Positions 32,945-43,469 are shown, counted from the first letter of the stretch. The stretch: DNA of 45,603 bases from Stramonita haemastoma (GCA_030674155.1 CM060326.1:44212374-44257976); one strand, 5' to 3'. The notes: generated by a model not told the origin, from the sequence alone. Program-made: numbers and translations.

Positions 32945-35900
32945 TCCCCACCCCACACACACACACACACACAAACACACCCCCACCTCCAACAACATCA
33001 CTCACCCGTGTTGACGCTCAGCTCTGAATGGGCGTTGAACTCATTGGTGTTGCAAAGTCGCCGCTTTTGAGGGTCTCAACGGTGGAGGTTTTGGCGACGG
33101 GTATCTGGCGCACACACTGCTCAGCCACTGTGGGTTCGATGCCAAACCTCTGGGGTTCGTCCAGTCTGTCTTTGATGCGCTGGTCAATGTGATTGTTGAT
33201 GATTTTCTCTGCCTGCATGCAGGGAACAGAATATGATGCGATTCAAAATACTGGGTGTATAAAAGGTAAAGGTGTCCCATAACCTATGTGGTCGTAAGAG
33301 AGTGAGTGAGGCATCAGAAGACCTAAGCTTCTCCAGGGGCCAGCATTTTGAGGGCAGCGCCAGGGTGACAGATTCAAAATACTGGGTGATATAAAAGGTA
33401 AAAGGTAAAGGTGCCCCATAACCTATGTGGTCGTAATGAGAGTGAGTGAGGCATCAGAAGACCTAAGCTTCTCCAGGGGCCAGCATTTTGAGGGCAGTGC
33501 CCATCACCTCTCCCTTTGCTGCTTTACCTTCCCTGACCTTAAAAAGGGCAGGTGTCCATTTACAGCTGGGTGAACTGGGGGGGAGTCTACTGAAGCCAAG
33601 GCGCACAAATGGTCACCCATCCAGGAGGTGACCATGCTCAATGCTGATTAACGCTGGCTTGGGGGAAAGCAAGTGCTCTGACCACGGAACTATCCCATCC
33701 CCTGACAGGGTGATACTGGGTGATCAAATGTGATGAAACATAACGAGTGACAGAATGCAATTTAACATGCTACAAGGTGACAGAAGAGTGCACCGCAATG
33801 TGATGTAACAGAATGTAATGCAATACAGGGTGCCCGGAATACAATGCAATACAGAATGACTGAATGCAATGTGACACGGGGTGACAGAATGCAATGCAGT
33901 ATATGTGGTGACAGAATGCAATGTGGTATAAGTGGTGACAGACTGCAATGCAAAAATGGGCGATAGAATGCCATACAGGGTGATAAGATGCAATGTTATA
34001 CTGGGTGACAGATTGCAAAGTAATATTGGGCGATAGGTAAAACTACAGAATGCAATGCAATAGGGTACAGAATGCAGTGCAATACCATATGACAGAATAA
34101 AAGGCCACACAGGTTTAGAGAATGCAGTACAATATAAGTGACAGAATGTAATCCAAGTGAGGGTGGCAGAATGCAATGCAGACTGGGGTAATAAAATGCA
34201 ATGCAATTCTAGGGGACAAAATGCAATGCAAAGCAGGGTTAGATGACGCGATAGAGAGAGACAGAATGTGATGCAATACAGGGTGACAGAATGCCATGCA
34301 ATAGAGAGTGATTAATTGCAACATCATATGATGTGACAGATTTCAGTGCAATACAGGGTGACAAAATGCAATGCCATGCAATACATAGTGACAGAATGCA
34401 ATGTCATGCAATACAGAGTGCAATGGCTGCAGTAGGAAACAATGATATGCAAAGTTATAAATACAAGGTGAGGAAATGTGATGCAATGCATCAAAATACA
34501 AAACAAAAACAAGACAATGCAATACAGTGAATTATATACATACAAGACTATGCGGCACAAAGACAAAACATCCCAACACAATAGCTGCTGTGCAGTGCAG
34601 CCAACAAACCCTCAGTGGGTGTTCTCAGCCATGCTGAAGATAGGAGTACAGAGTTTGTCAGTTCTAGGACAGAGATGCCAACTACAGTTTCACTCCATCA
34701 TTCTGGCTGGCTTTTGAGACAGCTAGTTCCTAGGTGGGGATGCTGGGGACCCGTCAACAGAAATACTCCCCCCCTTCTGGAAATTCTCTGCTAGGATTTC
34801 CCTCTTTTCTATCCCTTTCTTTTTTTACTCCTTGTTCCTCTTATTTCGGTCCCTTCCTTCTCATCTATTTTCCACCTTCTTGGTCCATTCTCCTTTCATT
34901 TTTCCAGAAAGACTTTAAAAGATTATTTCTTTCTGATGCCAAAGCCAGAAGCACTGGGCCTGACTAGTCAGGCACTTAACAGCAGTGCGATGCATTTTTG
35001 CTCATATGAAAGACAACAATAGTTATTTTCTGAGCATTTGAAGAAGAAGAAGAAGAAGAAGAAGAAGAAGAAGAAGAAGAAGAAGAAGAAGAAGAAGAAG
35101 AAGAAGAAGAAGAAGAAAGAAGAAGAAGAAGAAGAAGAAAGAAGAAGAAAAGTGAGGAAGAAGAAGAAGAAGAGAGAAGAAGAAGAAGAAGAAGAAGAAG
35201 AAGAAGAAGAAGAGAAGAAGAAGAAGAAGAAGAAGAAGAAGCTGAGGAAGAAGAAGAAGAGGAAGAAGAAGAAGAAGAATGCAAAGAAGAAGAAGAAGAA
35301 TGCAAAGAAGAAGAAGAAGAAGAAGAAGACAGCTAATAGTGTGGTGGAGCTAGCAGCTGGTGACAAGCACACAATCAACACAGCTGGACAGTGTCCCTCT
35401 GACCAAAAGAAGCAAAATAAAACATGAAATACAGCCCAATAGCATTAACATTTCCAACTCAAAGTAAAAAAAAAAGTTACACTTTGAACTCGACATCCTT
35501 TGCACCAGTAATCAAGGTGGCCCCATGCTGTCTTCAATTTAACGTCTGTTCATGCATGCTGACTTTGGTTTGGGGGACGGGATAGCCTAGTGGTCAGAAC
35601 ATTACGCTCGCAATTTGACGACCCAGGTTTGATTCCTGTTCGAGGAGATTTTTCTCCTGGAGTTAACATCAGTGCTGACTCCACTCTCCCCCAAAGTCCT
35701 TCGGATGAGACTATACCCAAAGTCCTTCAGATGAGACTATAAAATGAGGCCCCGTGTGTGAACGCCCGCAGAACATCTTGTGCACAAGAGTAGACCACTG
35801 TATGTCGATGGGAACAGATGACAACATTTACAAAACTGCATACACATGGGGACTGGATAAAAAAAAGCACATGAGTGCTTATTCCATTATCCTTGATATA

Positions 35901-38900
35901 AAAGAATAAATAAATAAATAAAGTTAACGTCTGTTCATGCATGCTAACTATAGGAATGCTGGTGGGAAGTGAACAAACAAACATGAAAAACAACATTTCA
36001 TGGGATTACCTTGTGCGCTGAGATGCTGGGGTTCCCATCGAAGATGACTTCTGTCATGCGCAGGTTGTTCTTCACACTGGTGCAGGCAGTGCTTCGCGCG
36101 TGCAATGGTAGGCGCACCTGATAGGGGTGGTCTGTGAAGTCGTGCTCTATGTCTGGAGTCACTTTCTTCACCCTGGGCACATGTCACCATCATAAGCACA
36201 TGCATACTTATGTACTTATGCCATTTTCTTCACCCTGGGTACATGTCACCATCATAAGCACATGCATACTTATGTGATCATCTTGGTCACAATTCACAGA
36301 TACAAAAAGAATAACATGAAGTTTTATCACCACACAAATGTATGTTTGATAATCATGGTCCCAGTTTATGGGTAAAATACTATAAAAAAAAGACATGTAG
36401 TACCCTCTTTCAACATGGTCCATGACTGACTCTCTGAAAAATGGCTGGTAGTATGTTTTCTCAGCACAGTTCATTGCTGACACCATATAAAAATGGCTGG
36501 TAGTATGTTTTCTCAAGATAGTTCATTGCTGACACCATATAAAAATGCCTTGTTGTATGATTTATCCACACAGTTTGTGCTGAACTATATAAAAATGACG
36601 TATGTATGTTTTGTCACACACGCACAGACACCAAAAACACAACACCCCACATGCACACACACAACACACACACACAAAACACAACCAACAACACACACAC
36701 ACAACACACACACACACAACAAAACACAACGCACAAACAATCACAACACAACAACACACAACACAACACACACACTGAAAAATAGATTTATTCTGTTTTG
36801 TCAACACAATCTATAGTTGAGCTTTTCCATGAAAGGTGGATGGGCTGTTCATGTGTGAACAAAGTGTTCTGCAGGCATTTTACAAACAAAATCTCAGTTT
36901 GTTGTCTAACCCAAGAAACAGCTGTTCCTATCTACTTATGTTTTGTATGTCAGTGCTTTGTAGTATAGTAGTAGTAGTAGGCCTCCGTCAGTCAGTGTCG
37001 ACTATGGAATTCGGCCAAAAGACAGGTCATTTGTTCACGACAACACCGGCTGTGGCTGGTCAGTCCGATGCGGGAGTGGCAGTCTCTGTTGCATCTGATG
37101 CCGATGTGGCTTGTTGAGGTGGCTGGAGCACATGCCTTCCGCTTGGCTCTTTTTTTGTTTGCTGCGGTGTGGATCTTTTCTTCACCACACTTCAGCTGTT
37201 TGTGGAGAACACTGCGCCATTTGCTGCGGTAAAGCCGCTACCTCCTCCCAGTTCTCTAGGTTGATGTCCAGGACTTTCATGTCATGCTTGCAGACGTCTT
37301 TGTAGTGCAGTTGGGGGCGGTCAATGCTTCTCCTGCCGGAGGCAAGTTCACCATAGAGGAGATCTTTAGGAATGCGTCCATCCTCCATCCTTTGCACGTG
37401 ACCGAGCCATCTGAGTCTGCGTTGTCTGAGGAGTGTGTACATGGTGGGAAGACCTGCAACCTCGAGGACCTGAGCGTTAGTAACTTTGTCACTCCAGTGG
37501 ATGCCGAGGATGCGACGGAGAGAGCGCAGGTGGAAGCTGTTCAGTTTGCGCTCCTGTTTGGAGTATGTTGTCCATGTTTCACTGCCATATAGGAGAGTGC
37601 TGACGATGCAGGTGTTGTACACTACCATCTTGGTGGAAATTGTCAGGTGGGTGGGCATAGGTGGATCTCGCAAGCGGGGGGCATCATGCTTGGCTCGCAC
37701 AGGCGAGTTCTTGGCTGGCCCGTCCAGTGCTTTGTACAGCTGTTGTTATCATGTATGTCAGTGCTTTGTACAGCTATTCTTATCATGTAAGTCAGTGCTT
37801 TGTACAGCTGTTCTTATCATGTATGTCGTGCTTTGTACAGCTATTCTTATCATGCAAGTCAGTGCTTTGTACAGCTGTTCTTATCTACTTATGTTCTGTA
37901 TGTCAGTGCTTTGTACAGCTGTTCTTATCATGTATGTCAGTGTTTTGTACAGCTGTTATCATGTATGTCAGGGGTTTGTACAGCTGTTCTTATTATGTAT
38001 GTCAGTGCTTTATACAGCTGTTCTTATCAAGTATGCCAGTGCTTTGTACAGCTGTTCTTATCATGTATGTCGGTTGTGTTGTACAGCTGTTCTTATCATG
38101 TATGTCAGTGCTTTGTACAGCTGTTCTTATCATGTCTCTCAGTGCTTTGTACAGCTGTTCTTATCATGTCTGTTGGTACTTTGTAAAGCTGTTCTTATCC
38201 ATCAGTATGTCAGTGCTTTGTACAGCTGTTCTTATCATGTCTCTCGGTGCTTTGTACAGCTGTTCTTACCATGTATGTCAGTGCTTTGTACAGCTGTTCT
38301 TATCATGTATGTCAGTGCTTTGTACAGCTGTTCTTATCATGTATGTTAGTACTTTGTAGAGCTGTTCCTATCATGTATGTCAGGGCTTTGTACAGCTGTT
38401 CCATCATGTATGTCAGTGCTTTGTACAGCTGTTCTTATCATATGTCATGCTTTGTACAGCTGTTCTTACCATGTATGTTAGTACTTTGTACAGCTGTTCT
38501 CATCATGTATGTCAGGGCATTTTAGCTGTTCTTATCCACTCACATCCTGTGTGTCAGGGCTTTGTACTTATCCACTTACATCCTGTGTGTCAGGGCTTTG
38601 TACTTATCCACTACATCCTGTGTGTCAGGGCTTTGTACCTATCCACTCACATCCTGTGTGTCAGGGCTTTGTACTTATCCACTTACATCCTGTGTGTCAG
38701 GGTTTTGTACAGCTGTTCTTATCCACTCCATCCTGTGTGTCAGGGCTTTGTACAGCTGTTCTTATCCACTTACATCCTGTGTGTCAGGGCTTTGTACTAT
38801 CCACTTCACATCCTGTGTGTCAGGGCTTTGTACTTTCCACTCACATCTGGTTGTGTCAGGGCTTTGTATTTCCACTTACATCCTGTTGTCAGGCTTTGTA

Positions 38901-41546
38901 CATCTCTGCCAGCAGTAGGTTGGCAGCCCCCTCCCTGTGTGTGGATGGTTCCATCAATGTACACTCTCTATGTTTCAGCGCCTGGCGATGAAGCACTGCA
39001 ACATCATACATGTCAATGATGCATCATCTATCATCTCATTCATTGCCATCATCATCATCATCACCATCACTCATCATCTTCTTCTTCTTCTTCTTCTTCT
39101 TCTTCTTCTTCTTCTTCTTCTTCTTCTTCTTCTTCTCATCATCATCGTTATCATCATCATCATCATCGTTGTCATCATCGTCATCATCATCGTTCATTGT
39201 CATTGTCCTCCTCCTCCTCATCAACACACACTTAACTTTTTCCAGGTGCTAAGGTTGCATTCATTACAAAACCAGTCATTATCTATCATTACCATTGTCA
39301 TCCTCATTACCATTCTCATCTCATTGAGCAACATGCTCTCTCCGGGGAGAGCAACTCAAATTTCACACAAAGAAATCCTCTGCAACTGAAAGCAGTATGC
39401 AATTTAATCAGACAGGGTGGAGTGTGTATATTATCTCTTAGTGTCCTGAAACACTTGAAAGTGCAGTAACATTGTGGTCTTGAACCACTCGAAAGTGAGG
39501 TATCATCATGCCATACTTTTTAAGCTGAGTATGGCCAAAGGAAACCTTTTCTCTTTGTCAATGCACACTAGACACCTTAGGAGAATGTTTGTGTTTTAGT
39601 ATTGCAGTGTTTTCATACAGAATACATGGAAACAACACTCACACAATTGTATTTAATTATGTTGTTTACTAGAGATTACATAATAATTGCGGACAAAACA
39701 AGCAAACAACTTTTGACACATGATACAAACACAAAAGAAAAATAATGCAACATATGTAACAATCATTTGCCAACTATTCTCAAATTTTATGCGTTCTGAT
39801 ATATTACATTTTAAACATACCCACCCATTTCAGCTCATTTTGGCCAATCCTTCCATGACCAGGAAGTTGATTGTGTCAGTTCACTATATGAAACTAAGAG
39901 GAGCACTTTTAATCTGACTTATGCCGCTGTGAAGGGCTGGCTCTACAACTACAAGACAAGAGAGTAACATGTGAACACTTGGACTCACAATGGCTGGAGA
40001 CGGAAATAGCTCAGTGGTCAGCGCACTTTCTTTCCCCAAGCTAAGGTTAAGCAGCATTGAGTGTGGTTACTGAGTGGACGGGTAACCTTTTGAACACCTT
40101 GGCTTCAGTACAGTTTCCCAGTTCACCCAGCTGTAAATGGGTACCTGCCCTCTTTAGGGTCAGGGAAGGTAAAGCAGAAGGGGGAGAGGAGATGGCGTCA
40201 CCCTCAATATGCTGGCCCTAGAAAAGATGAGGTTTCTGATGCCTCACTCCCTTATGACCCCATAGGTTATAGGAGTAACTATAACTATAGTGGCTCGCAA
40301 ACGGCCACCCATCCAGTTGGTAACCACGCTCGATCCTGCTTAACCTTAACTTAGGGAAAACCAGTGATCTGACCACTCCGAGCTATCACCATCACGCACC
40401 CCTAATTATATGACTCTAAGATAACTGTACTTTTTTTATCACTCTGACCGTGTACTGACCTCTCTGATCATCTCCCAGTTCTTCAGCCTGTTCTTCAGGG
40501 TGGCGAAGGTGTCGAAGCAATACATCCTGATGTCGATCGGGAAGTAGCGACACAGAATCTCTCCCACCAGGTAGCCGCTGGCTAGGTCCCTGCCAGATAG
40601 TTGAAATGATAATGACAATATCAATAATGTTTATCAGTACTGGTAATTTTGTTATGACTTTATAAAAAAAAATAACGACATGACAATAAGAATGATCATG
40701 ATGGTGATAATACTTTTTTTTTTATAGAGAAGATGAGAATGATATATGTTATGACCATAAAAAGTAGAAGGTAAAGGTGTCCTATAACATTATCGTGGTC
40801 GTGAGGGAGCAAGGCATCAGAGACCTCAGCTTCTCTAGGGGCTAGCATATTGAGGCTGACGTCAATCTCCTCTCCCTTGCTGCTTTACTGTCCCTGACCC
40901 TAAAGAGGGCAGGTACCCATTTACAGCTGGGTGAACTGGGGGAACTGTACTAAAGCCAAGGCTGGCAAACGGTCACCCATCCAGTTGGTAACCAAGCTCG
41001 ATCCTGCTTAACCTTAGGTTGGGGAAAGCCAGTAGCTCTGACCACTGAGCTATCCGCTCCCTAATTATGACCATAAGATAATTAAAAAATAACAAAAGAG
41101 AGAGCAGCAGCAGCAGAAGCAGTAACAGTATTGTATACCTGTATCTCACTATCTTGCATTTTGTATATCACTTTCAGTCATGGCAGATTTCTCTGCATAA
41201 AATTCGGGCTGCTCTCCCTGGGAGCTGGGGAGCTGCTGCTGCTGCTTACTATTACTGCTAGTCCTGCTGCTGCTGCTGTAACTGGTGTTGCTAGTGCTGC
41301 TATTGTTTCTATTACTACTTGTGATCATGGATGATGATGATAACAATGCTTCACTTCGTTATCTTCTTCTTCTATGACATCTACTCCTTTTGGCATATAA
41401 AAAATTATATTCGCTCGATAAATCGTCTGATTTGAATGTTATAAAATTCATTTTAAAATCTGTACGAACCACTTTGGTACTTTTATCTTCTTGCTTAAAT
41501 CCAGGCTCTGTAGCCACTTCACAACTTCTCTGGGTAGGCCACTCAT
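31293..41546 (-). CDS. SPATA4: SPATA4: spermatogenesis-associated protein 4, CH-like domain
   Basis: Exons in order of transcription: 41546-41473, 40589-40460, one unidentified short exon, 38967-38880, 36172-36010, 33212-33006 and probably 31327-31293 with a TGA stop. The protein starts MSGLPREVVKWLQSLDLS, then LASGYLVGEILCRYFPIDIR, MYCFDTFATLKNRLKNWEMI (together the CH-like domain of the SPATA4/SPEF1 type), VYIDGTIHT, AANLLLAEMYKA, PYQVRLPLHARSTACTSVKN and RFGIEPTVAEQCVRQIPVAK. Order and spacing match vertebrate SPATA4. About 232 codons are visible against about 300 in vertebrates. Exon 4 (38880-38967) has an extra base in a C5 run and a missing base near its end. These are probably sequence errors, since the rest is intact. 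The family is testis-enriched and linked to sperm and ciliary function; the exact role is not established. Confidence 0.85.
31455..31850 (+). mobile_element. tRNA-derived SINE (second tRNA family)
   Basis: Head TATAGCTGAGTGGTTCAGTC and box B-like GGGATTGAATCCC. The body contains TCAAGTGCAGACCTG, AAAGATCCCATAATTCA and the tail AAAATCTCACCATCGGTGAA, CTCGGAGCTCTAGCC. A 24-T run sits inside. Confidence 0.78.
31990..32390 (+). mobile_element. Diverged tRNA-derived SINE pair
   Basis: TGGGTTTGATTCCCAGTC, GTCTTTTGGATGAGACTAT and GAAGAGTAGACCACT match the family at 15475. The following segment ends with the ATCTCACCTTTGGTGAACCT tail of the 31455 family. Confidence 0.65.
32695..32768 (-). mobile_element. 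Fragment of the short hairpin element
   Basis: The reverse complement contains GTATTTTGTACCACTTTATG and ACAGCAGATTTCTCAGCG, the left half of the element at 8415 without the hairpin. Confidence 0.6.
32765..32985. repeat. Compound (CA)n tract
   Basis: CA repeats with CCC interruptions just upstream of the SPATA4 exon 6 donor side. Confidence 0.95.
33006..33212 (-). CDS. SPATA4: SPATA4 exon 6
   Basis: 207 bp, acceptor atgcag, donor gtgagt. Encodes AEKIINNHIDQRIKDRLDEP and RFGIEPTVAEQCVRQIPVAK, then a Ser/Thr-rich stretch. The FxxxPTV...IP pattern matches the family C-terminal region. Confidence 0.88.
33255..33710 (-). mobile_element. tRNA/5S chimeric SINE with duplicated 3' end
   Basis: 33395-33705 is a full inverted copy: the reverse complement carries AGCAAGTGC, the 5S-like region opposite CACCCATCC, and CAGCTGTAAATGGACACCTG. 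Its 3' part is repeated at 33260-33385, so the tail segment is present twice. Confidence 0.8.
33715..34445. repeat. Minisatellite of about 25 bp, 'GTGACAGAATGCAATGCAAT' type
   Basis: More than 25 imperfect units in a SPATA4 intron. Minus-strand frames across it (Ile/Leu/Cys/His-rich) are artefacts. Confidence 0.88.
34733..35045 (+). mobile_element. SINE ('CTGGAAATTCT' family)
   Basis: GGGGATGCTGGGGACCCGTC start, then CTTCTGGAAATTCTCTGC and AGGCACTTAACAGCAGTG, ending in the (GAA)n tract. Paralogous to 16905-17212. Confidence 0.78.
35041..35332. repeat. (GAA)n microsatellite
   Basis: About 290 bp of GAA with interruptions, grown from the SINE tail; triplex-capable purine strand. Confidence 0.95.
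35572..35925 (+). mobile_element. tRNA-derived SINE, full length
   Basis: Head GGGATAGCCTAGTGGTCAGA, box B-like GGTTTGATTCC, and body with a small internal duplication of 'AAAGTCCTTCGGATGAGACT'. It ends ATCCTTGATATAAAAGAATA and (AATA)n. Confidence 0.87.
36010..36172 (-). CDS. SPATA4: SPATA4 exon 5
   Basis: 163 bp, acceptor gcccag, donor gtaatc. Encodes VKKVTPDIEHDFTDHPYQVR and SVKNNLRMTEVIFDGNPSIS. The acceptor is tandemly duplicated 62 bp upstream. Confidence 0.88.
36160..36275 (-). repeat. Tandem duplication of the SPATA4 exon 5 splice acceptor
   Basis: TTCTTCACCCTGGG followed by ACATGTCACCATCATAAGCA occurs twice with a 62-bp period. The copy at 36171-36180 is the functional acceptor. Confidence 0.85.
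36390..36600. repeat. Short tandem repeat of about 60 bp
   Basis: Three or four units of GGCTGGTAGTATGTTTTCTC and CATTGCTGACACCATATAAA. Confidence 0.75.
36605..36775. repeat. (CA)n-like degenerate tract
   Basis: CA/ACAA-rich sequence with no coding potential. Confidence 0.85.
36925..36966. repeat. Minisatellite unit stranded on the far side of the LINE
   Basis: ATCTACTTATGTTTTGTATG then TCAGTGCTTTGTA matches the array starting at 37722. Confidence 0.8.
36967..37722 (-). mobile_element. 5'-truncated LINE insertion with RT C-terminal ORF
   Basis: The minus-strand frame at about 37700-37110 is open and encodes STLLYGSETWTTYSKQERKL, LRSLRRILGIHWSDKVTNAQ, RRLRWLGHVQRMEDGRIPKD and a C-terminal DVCKHDMKVL. 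This is the widespread 'endonuclease-reverse transcriptase' LINE type of marine invertebrates. On the minus strand the 3' end is a (CTA)n tail (plus-strand 36967-36982). Both flanks belong to the same 34-bp minisatellite, so it inserted into that array. Confidence 0.85.
37722..38895 (-). repeat. 34-bp minisatellite derived from the SPATA4 exon 4 end and splice donor
   Basis: About 30 units. On the gene's strand the exon-proximal units (38520-38890) read TACAAAGCCCTGACACACAG then gatgtaagtggat, i.e. coding bases of the exon end plus its gtaagt donor. Distal units have drifted to TACAAAGCACTGACATACAT and gataagaacagctg. The Cys/Leu/Ser-rich plus-strand frames are artefacts. Confidence 0.88.
38880..38967 (-). 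CDS. SPATA4: SPATA4 exon 4, with apparent indels
   Basis: Acceptor aacatag, donor gtaagt. It begins in frame with VYIDGTIHT, then one surplus base in the C5 run around 38927-38931 shifts the frame to AANLLLAEMYKA. A further missing base before the donor gives a stop. Neighbouring repeat units preserve the expected TACAAAGCCCTGACACACAG. Most likely consensus errors rather than a pseudogene. Confidence 0.7.
39045..39235. repeat. (CTT)n / (CAT)n microsatellite
   Basis: Trinucleotide repeats in the SPATA4 intron. Confidence 0.93.
39325..39405 (-). mobile_element. Short dispersed hairpin element
   Basis: ATGCTCTCTCCGGGGAGAGC followed by AAATTTCACACAAAGAAATC, the reverse-complement layout of 8415-8545. 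Confidence 0.7.
39990..40405. mobile_element. Inverted pair of tRNA/5S chimeric SINEs
   Basis: Plus copy 39990-40280: AATAGCTCAGTGGTCAGCGC, GGTTAAGCAGCATTGAGTGT, GGTTACTGAGTGGACGGG. Minus copy 40285-40405: CACCCATCCAGTTGGTAACC and CTTAACCTTAACTTAGGG. Head-out inverted arrangement, next to SPATA4 exon 2. Confidence 0.82.
40460..40589 (-). CDS. SPATA4: SPATA4 exon 2
   Basis: 130 bp, acceptor ctggcag, donor gtcagt, ends in phase 0. Encodes LASGYLVGEILCRYFPIDIR and FDTFATLKNRLKNWEMIRE, the core of the CH-like domain. Confidence 0.92.
40765..41068 (-). mobile_element. tRNA/5S chimeric SINE
   Basis: Full inverted copy. The reverse complement starts with ATAGCTCAGTGGTCAGAGCT and contains GGTTAAGCAGGATCGAGCTT and GGTTACCAACTGGATGGGTG, a strong 5S box C-like match. 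Confidence 0.85.
41155..41235 (+). mobile_element. Short dispersed hairpin element
   Basis: TGGCAGATTTCTCTGCATAA then GGGCTGCTCTCCCTGGGAGC; joined to a CTG-rich stretch at 41230-41310. Confidence 0.7.
41473..41546 (-). CDS. SPATA4: SPATA4 exon 1 (start codon)
   Basis: ATG at 41546-41544 begins MSGLPREVVKWLQSLDLSKK. Donor AA|gtggtt gives phase 2, compatible with exon 2. The start matches the conserved beginning of the CH-like domain. Confidence 0.82.
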
Positions 41547-41804
41547 GATGTCTAAATCACGTCCTTTTCAAATCAGTAAATGTAAAAAATGTAGCGCCCT
41601 CCGGCACAATGCCTTCAGTGTACTTTCTGTTTCTCGGGCAACGTTAGCAGGCTCGGGGTAACTTTAAATAAAAAAGAACTTTAGTTTTGAATAACTTTGA
41701 ATTATTCTGACCAAACATGTAGTTTTAAATGATTGCATCTAAATAATTCGTGTGTTATCATTTTTCTCAGTGTTGATTTTTGTTTTATTATTCACTGCAG
41801 AACA
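41547..41804. promoter_or_regulatory. Compact bidirectional promoter region, SPATA4 / MITD1
   Basis: The two start codons face away from each other 258 bp apart. The interval is the least repetitive stretch nearby. It contains GTTTCTCGGGCAAC at 41629-41642, which has a perfect GGCAAC half and a partial second half of an RFX X-box, 83 bp from the SPATA4 start. Sequence ctgcag|AACA just before the MITD1 start codon looks like a splice acceptor, so MITD1 may have a non-coding first exon. Confidence 0.5.
41629..41642. promoter_or_regulatory. Candidate RFX X-box
   Basis: GTTTCTCGGGCAAC resembles the X-box (GTNRCC N RGYAAC) that drives ciliary and sperm genes. One half fits fully, the other has mismatches. 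Confidence 0.3.
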
Positions 41805-41851
41805 ATGTTTTCTGCTACCATTTCCGGGTTGGATAGCGAAAGTCCAGCTCT
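41805..41851 (+). CDS. MITD1: Candidate MITD1 exon 1
   Basis: ATG at 41805, encodes [16 protein letters not shown] and then donor gtgaga in phase 2. SGLDSES resembles MITD1 N-termini, but the support is positional. Confidence 0.45.
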
Positions 41852-42109
41852 GTGAGAATGTTTTTCTTCTTTTGTCGATATCATTTTCAGATCATTGACT
41901 ACACATTAAAGATATAGTAAATATCAATAAATAATCAAACTTTTGAGGCTCTTAAACTGACAGACTATTGTTGCTGGTTGACGTGACTCATTACTCAACT
42001 GTTTTTAGTATTCATTTTCTGTCGTTAAGCTCAGAAATTAGTAATTTTTCTCAATATAAAGATGAGCTATTTACTCGCACACAGACAGACAGACAGGAAC
42101 ACAGACACT

Positions 42110-42186
<77 letters not shown>

Positions 42187-43197
42187 TTTACAAACTTCTT
42201 TTAATCAAATAAGAGAAAGTACCAAATGAATGGACAGTACAACTGCAAGGCATCATAAAGCCAGTGTATAAGAATTAGGGAACCATTAATATCGTCATTA
42301 CATTTTTAGCAATTTCAATATTGAGTTGCTTTCTAAAGGTGTCAACTTACAAGCTTGCTAAATGAAAGAATTAATATTATCATAGCATCATGTTCATGGA
42401 AAACTACACAGTGGGTCAAGAACAAGCAGGATTCAGGGCTGGACTTTCAGCAGTTGACCATATTGTAGTTTTTCACACCATATCATATGTTTGAGTGATT
42501 TGTTTTTTTAATTTCATGCAGAAGAAAGGTCATTCTGTGCTTTGTTTATAATAGTGAAAATGCCCTTGCCTATGTAACTATGTTACTGTGTTTTATTATG
42601 CACATGAGTATTTTTTCGGCAAAAAAGTAACTGTCATCTAAGATATGATCCTCTCTATATATACTAAATAATAAAGGCAAAGCCTGTCTAAAATGGAATG
42701 ATAAAATAAAGTGTCTGATTTTTTTCAATGTAAGACTGAAGTTAGACAAGGTAAAAACCTGTTGCCACTTCTGTTTGCAGGTGTTTGGGGGTGTGTGTGT
42801 GGTGTGTGTGTGTGTGGTGTGGTGTGTGGTGTGTGTGTTTGTGATGTGTGTTGTATGTGTGTGTGTGTGTGTGTGTGTGTGGTTTGTGGTGTGTGTGTGT
42901 GGTGTGATATGAAAAACTTTCTGTCCCAAAAAGTAAACGGATGACTAAAAAAAAGAACATGCTGATTTGAAAAAAGGAAATGATGTACCCTTTATAGTTG
43001 TTTNNNNNNNNNNNNNNNNNNNNNNNNNNNNNNNNNNNNNNNNNNNNNNNNNNNNNNNNNNNNNNNNNNNNNNNNNNNNNNNNNNNNNNNNNNNNNNNNN
43101 NNNAAAAAAAAAAAACCTTAACATTACATACCTAATAAACTACAATGAACAAAAAGGAAAATGCAGTTCTAACAATTCTTAACATAAACAGTAATTC

Positions 43198-43261
<64 letters not shown>

Positions 43262-43284
43262 ACACGTACACATGTGTGTGCGTG

Positions 43285-43319
<35 letters not shown>

Positions 43320-43469
43320 TTGTATGTGTGTGCTTGTGTGTGTGTTATTTTATTTATTATATTTATTTCTTCTTTTATATCAAGGATAATGGAATAAGCA
43401 CTCATATGCTTTTTTTGCATCCAATCCCCTTGTGTATGCAGCTTTGTGAATTTTGTCATCTGTTCCTGG

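Noticed and set aside
37110..37700. An intact host gene encoding an endonuclease-reverse-transcriptase-like protein
   Set aside because: The frame covers only the RT C-terminal part, has a LINE-type simple-repeat tail and sits inside a minisatellite, so it is a truncated mobile element.
37486..38525. 287- and 232-residue plus-strand frames of repeated Leu/Tyr/Cys/Ser motifs
   Set aside because: Read-through of the LINE and of the SPATA4-derived 34-bp array on the antisense strand. All three frames show the same repeating peptide.
37722..38895. CRISPR array (regular 34-bp repeats)
   Set aside because: Units are contiguous with no unique spacers, and the sequence is eukaryotic with introns.
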